DNA from: JADCRZ01 sp039921525
Lineage (GTDB): Bacteria > Bacteroidota > Bacteroidia > Chitinophagales > Chitinophagaceae
Assembly (NCBI GenBank): GCA_039921525.1
Contig: JBDSBP010000102.1
Location: 32,416-96,415 of the forward strand
Direction: 5' to 3'
DNA: 64,000 bases
Shown: in pieces, positions 61,084 through 64,000 of the stretch
Numbering within the stretch: position 1 is the first letter of the stretch
Layout of the letters: each line of letters begins with the position of its first letter
Notes under the pieces: generated by a model
What the model was told of the DNA's origin: nothing
The model's database searches: none
Seen by the model: the letters and a program-made list of their open reading frames with translations, nothing else
Translations under genes and position numbers: made by a program

Positions 61084-62001
61084 TCAAAATAATAAGGTTC
61101 CGGCAGGTAATGATGCGTTGCCTTGCAATCCGCCACTATGAATAATGAGTATCTTACTGCCAGGTGAAAAATAGTCATTGATTACCAGGTCGGTACAGCC
61201 AAATAGTAATTTCCCGGTGTACACGAAATCGGAAGGTATGCCTGTTTGAACATAAAAATAATTTATGAATTGAATCAGTTCAGCCGTTTTTTTGGCATAT
61301 CCGCCAAAATGATAAGCCTCTATTATTTTACAAAATTTTATCTTTTCCGGATTTTCTGTAAACTTTGTGGGCGAGTAAGATATGCCTTTTAATACGGGAA
61401 TACCTATTATTTCCTGGTTGGGTAAAGAAGCATTTAATAAACCCTTGTACATGGTAGCCGTTCCGATACAGCATATAATATGGGAGTACCTGTTTATCTC
61501 TACCAGGGCTAAAATTTCTGTGCTCCCGGTTATTCCCGCCGGGCCCGCGCCGCCTTCAGGGATAACATAGGGTTGGTTGTATTCATTCGCCAGAATTGTT
61601 TTGTATGCCTCCTCATTTTTCCTCGAATAGGATTCCCTGGGTATAAATTCAAGGAACATTCCATAGCTTTTAGCCGCCAATAATGTTGGGGACAATTCTG
61701 AAGGCCTCTCCCCCCGGATAATGCCAATAGAAGGCAATCCATAAAGCTTCGCCACGTATGCGGTGGCGATAATATGATTTGACCAGGCGCCTCCAAATGT
61801 TAGAATAGAACCGAATTTTTGTTGCAGTGCTTCCCGGAAATAATATTTAAGTTTGAACCATTTGTTACCAGATATCACCGGATGGACCTTATCCAAACGT
61901 AGTATATCAATCTCAACCTTTTTCCCTGAATACTCGGAAAGTGAAACAGGCTGAACAATTGCTTTGGACAGATTGACTGGACTATTATCAAAATCACTCA
62001 T
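61084..62001 (-). CDS. PLP-dependent D-cysteine desulfhydrase / ACC deaminase family enzyme
   Basis: 305 residues from ATG 61999-62001. PLP Lys is in SGNKWFKLKYY (about 46-56), phosphate-binding region TFGGAWSNHIIATAYVAK, and the C-terminal GKLLFGCTDLV, IIHSGGLQGNASL. Members degrade D-cysteine or cyclopropane amino acids or act as racemases. The substrate needs assay. About 220 bases separate it from the divergent nucleotidyltransferase gene. Confidence 0.87.
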   Translation of the reverse strand: MSDFDNSPVNLSKAIVQPVSLSEYSGKKVEIDILRLDKVHPVISGNKWFKLKYYFREALQQKFGSILTFGGAWSNHIIATAYVAKLYGLPSIGIIRGERPSELSPTLLAAKSYGMFLEFIPRESYSRKNEEAYKTILANEYNQPYVIPEGGAGPAGITGSTEILALVEINRYSHIICCIGTATMYKGLLNASLPNQEIIGIPVLKGISYSPTKFTENPEKIKFCKIIEAYHFGGYAKKTAELIQFINYFYVQTGIPSDFVYTGKLLFGCTDLVINDYFSPGSKILIIHSGGLQGNASLPAGTLLF

Positions 62002-62229
62002 CAACAAACAATTGAAGTTATTGGATATATTAATCTTTCTGAAAATGTATTAGAAGCATATCCATTTAAACATATCATAATGAATATCGTGCTTTTACGC
62101 AATTCGACAAGCTTGTATTAGTATAAATTGAAGAAATTTTGCATAAAATACTGTAAATGAAGGTTTTTGAAAAATTAATCGGGTTGGAACATTCCTTTTT
62201 TCTATTTTCGTGCCAATAAATAATTAAGC

Positions 62230-63129
62230 ATGGAACCTACATTGTTGATTTTAGCTGCTGGAATGGCATCGCGGTATGGAAGTATGAAGCAAATACAATC
62301 TTTTGGGCCAAGTGGTGAGACTATCATGGATTATTCCATTTATGATGCCATGCGCTCGGGATTTAAAAAAGTTGTCTTTATTATTCGGAAGGACTTTGCG
62401 GATAATTTCAAAGCGATTTTTGAACCCAAACTCAAGGGGAAAATTGTCACCGATTATGTATACCAGGATCTTCATTCCTTTGTAGGTGATTTTCAGGTTC
62501 CGGCTGAAAGAACAAAACCATGGGGAACGGCCCATGCTGTGTTATGTGCCAAAGATGCCGTAAAAGAGCCATTTGCCGTAATAAATGCGGATGACTTTTA
62601 CGGAAGGGACGCCTTTGAAAAGGCCTACCGTTTTTTAACCAACGAAAGTGATACAAATACCCACTCTATAATTGGGTACGAACTGTCTAAAACTTTGTCG
62701 GAAAATGGAACAGTAAGCCGGGGCGTTTGCCAGGTAGATGCAGATGGTAACCTGGTTTCAATTGTTGAGAGAACCAAAATATATCTTGACGGAAACAGGA
62801 TCGTTTATGAAGAAAATAGTAAAAAATTTGAAGTACCTAAAAATTCCAGTGTATCAATGAATTTTTGGTGTTTTGATCCTTCCGCTTTTGCTTTTATTGA
62901 AACATTGTTCAAAGATTTCCTTGTAAAACAGGCTTCCGACCCCAAGGCGGAATTTTTTATTCCTATCATCGGAGATGCTTTTATAAGCCAGGGAAAGGGC
63001 AACATTAAGGTAATACCTACGTCTGCACAATGGTTTGGTGTTACGTATAAAGAGGATGCTCCTGGTGTTAAAGCAAGCCTCGATAAGTTGGTTGAAAACG
63101 GTGAATATCCTGACAAATTATGGGATTAA
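62230..63129 (+). CDS. Nucleotidyltransferase of the sugar-phosphate (NTP_transferase) family
   Basis: 299 residues. The N-terminus LLILAAGMASRYGSMKQIQS is a variant of the LAGGxGTRxxPxT site (here AAGMASRYGSMKQ), NADDFYGRDAFEKA gives the Mg-binding Asp, and GTVSRGVCQVDADGNL and WGTAHAVLCAKD follow. It probably activates a sugar 1-phosphate, perhaps for surface glycans. No partner gene is adjacent. Confidence 0.85.
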   Translation: MEPTLLILAAGMASRYGSMKQIQSFGPSGETIMDYSIYDAMRSGFKKVVFIIRKDFADNFKAIFEPKLKGKIVTDYVYQDLHSFVGDFQVPAERTKPWGTAHAVLCAKDAVKEPFAVINADDFYGRDAFEKAYRFLTNESDTNTHSIIGYELSKTLSENGTVSRGVCQVDADGNLVSIVERTKIYLDGNRIVYEENSKKFEVPKNSSVSMNFWCFDPSAFAFIETLFKDFLVKQASDPKAEFFIPIIGDAFISQGKGNIKVIPTSAQWFGVTYKEDAPGVKASLDKLVENGEYPDKLWD

Positions 63130-63328
63130 GGTATGAACATTTGTTGCAGCTATTTACTCAAGAACCCCTGGTAAGTTATTCCCTGGCTACTCTTTCCCCT
63201 GTATTCCTGGCACTCCCTGTAATAAAAACTGTTTTCATAACCCAGGTTAAAGGATTTAATTCCAGACTGCTGCATAGGAATGCTTGAAATCCAATTGTCT
63301 AATTCTCCCAAAATTTAAAGTTCGCAAA

Positions 63329-63356
63329 AAAGGCCGCCTTGGTTAAGACGGCCTTT
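63329..63356 (-). terminator. Terminator of the HtrA-like gene
   Basis: Stem aaaggccg (63329-63336) with cggccttt (63349-63356) and a 12-base loop. On the minus strand it is followed by a T-run. It lies 18 bases after the stop of the protease gene and faces the nucleotidyltransferase gene. Confidence 0.75.
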
Positions 63357-63374
63357 CCTTTTAAGAGATATCTT

Positions 63375-64000
63375 TTAATAAATTTTTACCATAAAAATAT
63401 AGTCCTGTATTTTCTTAATCTGCTGAACTCTTTCAAGCCCCTTCATGGTGGAATTGGAAACTATTTTTAGATTTTGATAAGAAGTGTCGTGTCTCAAATC
63501 TTCCATAATACTGTATATATTTTTGGTCTTAACAGCAAATACCACACCTTCCGCTTGTACCTGGCGGGTACTTAAAATTCCTACCACTTCTCCATTTTTA
63601 TTAATGACAGGTCCGCCGCTATTGCCGGGATTTGCTGCGACAGCAATCTGACAGGCAAGGGTGTCGCCGTTAAAACCGGTTTTGGCACTCATATATCCTT
63701 CCCCGTACACAATTTCATCGCGCGGATAACCCATAGTGAAAATTTCTTCTCCTAAATCAGCTCCGGATTTTTTAAATCCGTAAGGTAAAGAGGCCAGCGG
63801 TTTGAAATCAGCATCGTCAATTTTCAAAATTGCCAAATCTCTAACCTGGTCAATATGTACAATTATGGCTCTGAATTCTTGTCCCTTGCTATTTTGCACC
63901 ACTACATTTTTATAATCGCCAATAACATGTGCATTGGTAACAAGGTATCCTTTAGCATCTACCATAAAGCTGGTACCCCCGGATTTTACATTAACATCTG
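63375..64000 (-). CDS. HtrA-like trypsin-family serine protease, partial (runs off the right edge)
   Basis: At least 208 codons with no start in the window: the frame stays open from 63965 to 64000, where KSGGTSFMVDAKGYLVTNAH is read. Catalytic His is in TNAHV, Asp in LAILKID and Ser in NPGNSGGPV. The oxyanion loop and AANPGN resemble DegP/HtrA. No PDZ domain is evident after the protease domain, so this is the C-terminal end. Terminator at 63329. Confidence 0.9.
   Translation of the reverse strand, partial: DVNVKSGGTSFMVDAKGYLVTNAHVIGDYKNVVVQNSKGQEFRAIIVHIDQVRDLAILKIDDADFKPLASLPYGFKKSGADLGEEIFTMGYPRDEIVYGEGYMSAKTGFNGDTLACQIAVAANPGNSGGPVINKNGEVVGILSTRQVQAEGVVFAVKTKNIYSIMEDLRHDTSYQNLKIVSNSTMKGLERVQQIKKIQDYIFMVKIY

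Noticed and set aside
1..64000. tRNA, rRNA, CRISPR array, prophage or intact IS element
   Set aside because: Looked for in all gaps; none has the conserved arms, direct repeats or transposase frames needed.

Overview
The window looks like chromosomal DNA of a Bacteroidota bacterium, most likely of the Chitinophagaceae / Sphingobacteriia group. The DNA is AT-rich. Ribosome-binding sites are weak or absent, and promoter-like TAnnTTTG boxes occur close to some starts. Families typical of the phylum are present (DUF5606, DUF3127, SMUG2-type glycosylase, split Nfu protein, MerC-SCO-Fur cluster, LytTR two-component pair). No tRNA, rRNA, CRISPR array, prophage or intact insertion sequence was seen. 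The gene cut at each edge is real: a PpiD/SurA-like foldase on the left and an HtrA-like protease on the right.

Layout. 1-9.3 kb: foldase gene, then a 674-base AT-rich gap with two exact DnaA boxes (candidate oriC), nadA, a lone receiver protein, a glycosyltransferase-glf pair, mnmG with two parS-like palindromes in its leader, ybeY, feoA, nadD and a YjbR protein. parS-like sites beside mnmG, with DnaA boxes 6 kb away, suggest an origin-proximal region. 9.5-16.3 kb: chromate transporter, SRPBCC protein, Nfu, a divergent merC / SCO-fur locus with a 19-base palindrome, oligopeptidase F and DUF5606. 16.5-22.2 kb: nitroreductase, an ECF sigma operon ending in two tandem Spy-like secreted proteins, and a LytTR regulator/kinase pair. 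22.2-32.5 kb: amidohydrolase, pfkB, DsbA-like protein, a beta-barrel protein, SMUG2, a fatty acid hydroxylase, a two-gene ABC transporter and a DEAD-box helicase.

33-41 kb: a complete tripartite ABC exporter (TetR, TolC, HlyD lipoprotein, two ATPases, two permeases) with the same 16-base palindrome before tetR and before tolC, then a secreted esterase. 41-50 kb: DUF3127, an HGSNAT-like membrane acyltransferase, a lipoprotein, an antitoxin whose RelE/ParE toxin is a pseudogene, sbcD-sbcC, an AHSA1 protein and DUF3820.

50.3-56.3 kb is the most interesting locus. It is a tightly packed operon with a flavin disulfide oxidoreductase, the ATPase and permease/binding protein of a quaternary-amine (EgtUV/OpuC-type) importer, egtB and egtD. 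It joins ergothioneine synthesis, probable uptake and a possible thiol reductase in one transcript. The binding domain of the importer appears circularly permuted. 56.4-64 kb: PhzF, DUF1415, RluA, lipB, an unknown secreted protein, a PLP desulfhydrase and a sugar nucleotidyltransferase. Short interspersed repeats lie in several gene-free gaps: paired AGAATT arrays with 9/8/9 spacing, GTAGGGGC inverted repeats, CAGC heptads and GTGAGGT tracts.
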